From assembly GCF_000421765.1 (NCBI RefSeq), contig NZ_ATXQ01000004.1, positions 1-64,000 of the forward strand: a stretch of 64,000 bases of DNA, read 5' to 3'. The notes beneath the pieces are model-generated. The model ran no database searches, was not told where the DNA came from, and saw nothing but the letters and a program-made list of their open reading frames with translations. Positions 62,779-64,000 of this stretch are shown piece after piece. Numbering within the stretch: position 1 is the first letter of the stretch; every line of letters begins with the position of its first letter. The position numbers and the translations under genes were made by a program. Source of the DNA: Denitrificimonas caeni DSM 24390 (GTDB lineage: Bacteria > Pseudomonadota > Gammaproteobacteria > Pseudomonadales > Pseudomonadaceae).

Positions 62779-63399
62779 TCATCTGAGCGTCTCTTTTGCC
62801 AAAGTCGCTGCCAGCTGTTCACTGACCTGATCCCAGGCACTGCCTAAGGCTCGCACTAGGGCGGGGTAGCCGTCTACGGGTAAGGGCTGCTCAATCCTAA
62901 AGTTGTGCTGCTTGAGCAACTGGCCTTTTTCGCCTAAGAGTAGCCATTGGCCTTGAACGATTGCGTTGCCGTTATAGCTCCCCTGAAAACTATTGACGCT
63001 GACCCTGACTTCGCGCTGAGGTAGGTCTGCTTGCAGTGGCTGTCCTTTAGCGACGATTTTCGCCTGCGGTAGGCTTAAGGTGAGGTGCTGCTGCAGTTGC
63101 TGTTGTAGTTGCACGTCAATGTTTTCGGCCCACAGGTGATGGCGCGCTTGATGTACTTCAATATCATTGAGCTCCATCACGATGCCTGGGTTATCCAGTA
63201 AGCCGGTGAGATGGATCGGGGCGATGGCCACAGCTAAGGCGTTGGAATACTGTTGCTCTGGAGTGCTGGCTGGCAGCATGTAGCTGCTGGTTTGCACAGC
63301 TTGACTGGCACAACCGGCCATCAGCAACAGGGTTGCGCCTGCGAGTAGCGCGCGCACACCAGTCAAGGTGGTTTGGTTTATCAATGCAGAAAAACTCAT
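62779..63399 (-). CDS. pqiC: Membrane-associated transport lipoprotein PqiC
   Basis: A 206-residue lipoprotein: signal peptide L-L-A-G-A-T-L-L-L-M-A-G-C gives the lipobox. The body has S-S-Y-M-L-P, V-A-I-A-P-I-H-L-T-G-L-L-D-N-P-G-I-V and alternating strands plus helices of the ABC-type transport auxiliary (DUF330/PqiC) family. It pairs with PqiB, an MCE protein, in lipid movement between the membranes. Its ATG overlaps the pqiB stop by four bases (ATGA). Confidence 0.9.
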   Translation of the reverse strand: MSFSALINQTTLTGVRALLAGATLLLMAGCASQAVQTSSYMLPASTPEQQYSNALAVAIAPIHLTGLLDNPGIVMELNDIEVHQARHHLWAENIDVQLQQQLQQHLTLSLPQAKIVAKGQPLQADLPQREVRVSVNSFQGSYNGNAIVQGQWLLLGEKGQLLKQHNFRIEQPLPVDGYPALVRALGSAWDQVSEQLAATLAKETLR

Positions 63400-64000
63400 G
63401 GTTTAGCCCTCGGCTGTGGGTCTTCGCTTAGCTTTTTATTGAAAATAAGTGCATTGGGCTGATCGTTTAAGGTGCGGATCACCGGTTGCATCTCTTGCAT
63501 CAGTTTTTCGAGGCGCGATAAGGTTTGCGTCAGCTCGTTATAGCCTTCTGAGTCGGGTGAGAACCCGTGCAAGGTGTCACGCAATTGACGCATAGCGACA
63601 TCGATATTATTGGGCATCTGACCGATTGCTGGGTCTGCGAGCAGTTGATCGACTGAGGCAGCAATGCTGTTGACCTTTTCCATGGTCTGTTGAGTGCTGA
63701 GCAGCGTTTTATCGAGCGAAGCAACAACCGGCTCGATCTTTAGGTTGTTAAGCTTGTCCAGTAAATTAGAGACCTTTTGCTCAATTTGTGCAAAGCCAGC
63801 TGAGATGGTGGGGAACACCGGAGTTTCAGCAAAGCTCACCGGCTTAAAAGGTTCTGCATCTTTATAAAAATTAAGATCGACAAATAAGGCACCAGTTAGC
63901 AGGTTGCCGGATTTAAGGGTGGCGCGCATACCATGGCCAACTAGGTTGTCGAGTCGCTTGGCCCATGCCTTCATATCGGTGTCCTGCGACTTATCACTTG
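63396..64000 (-). CDS. pqiB: Intermembrane transport protein PqiB, C-terminal part (partial)
   Basis: The frame is open to the window edge, so only the last 200 residues are seen (about a third of a PqiB). They carry the end of an MCE-type barrel (G-M-R-A-T-L-K-S-G-N-L-L-T-G-A-L-F-V-D-L) and a long helical region (VSNLLDKLNNL...MEKVNSIAASVDQLL) that forms the tunnel-like needle in PqiB. Followed immediately by pqiC; pqiA would be to the right, outside the window. Confidence 0.88.
   Translation of the reverse strand, partial: SDKSQDTDMKAWAKRLDNLVGHGMRATLKSGNLLTGALFVDLNFYKDAEPFKPVSFAETPVFPTISAGFAQIEQKVSNLLDKLNNLKIEPVVASLDKTLLSTQQTMEKVNSIAASVDQLLADPAIGQMPNNIDVAMRQLRDTLHGFSPDSEGYNELTQTLSRLEKLMQEMQPVIRTLNDQPNALIFNKKLSEDPQPRAKP

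Noticed and set aside
62662-62847. 61-codon frame near the pqiC end
   Set aside because: Made of the GATGAGC palindrome and the antisense of pqiC.

Overview
The window reads as a chromosomal segment of a Pseudomonas-lineage gammaproteobacterium with a moderate GC content (about half by eye, not computed). The evidence is the run rpsT / murJ / ribF-ileS-lspA-fkpB-ispH, the dsbC-hom-thrC block, the tsaE-amiB-mutL block facing queG, aroQ-accB-accC, a pqiBC tail, azurin, and Pseudomonas-style palindromic intergenic repeats. The lower GC would fit a small-genome relative (Denitrificimonas/Thiopseudomonas/Halopseudomonas-like), but the species is not assigned. No tRNA, rRNA, CRISPR array or prophage was seen.

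Layout. (1) 1-2730 is accessory DNA. It starts with the 3' end of a group II intron (maturase C-terminus plus domains V/VI), followed by small promoter-poor genes separated by attC-like sites. This looks like the tail of an integron cassette array with an orphan hypothetical, a possible immunity-like protein, a Phd/ParE toxin-antitoxin pair with its own promoter-operator, a 56-codon gene and a DUF3817 membrane protein. (2) 2920-9606 holds housekeeping or unknown genes (DUF3185, FAD oxidoreductase, patatin, MFS exporter, arfB), then a pair of lipoprotein genes bracketed by a 115-bp duplication of the arfB 5' region and a miniature inverted-repeat element. (3) 9607-24888 carries DUF2254, a flavin reductase preceded by a perfect Anr/FNR box, phhB, ilvD, azurin, an aromatic amino acid permease, small conserved proteins, and a sigma-54 two-component system facing a DUF4168 gene that has a sigma-54-like promoter. 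(4) 25125-33371 includes a divergent RtcB ligase / baeRF release-factor-like pair, PAS and DCC proteins, two short-chain dehydrogenases, an RsuA-type pseudouridine synthase and lipoproteins. (5) 32643-36218 is dsbC-hom-thrC. (6) 36282-40781 is an AraC regulator divergent from an FAD dehydrogenase and a TPP enzyme, with an exact tandem 15-bp operator candidate between them. (7) 40848-48895 is the rpsT/murJ/ribF-ileS-lspA-fkpB-ispH core. (8) 49095-64000 holds a KAS III-like synthase, an OprP/O porin behind a Pho-box-like site, aroQ-accBC, mutL-amiB-tsaE-nnrD opposite queG, a class II glutamine amidotransferase, a repeat-rich 0.8-kb island and the end of a pqi operon.

The genes divide into conserved blocks (isoprenoid and lipoprotein maturation, fatty acid initiation, threonine synthesis, mismatch repair and cell separation) and accessory or rearranged joints marked by repeats. 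The best candidates for new biology are the rtcB-baeRF pair, the AraC/FAD/TPP operon with its clear operator, and the sigma-54 system next to DUF4168. None was tested beyond reading the sequence.
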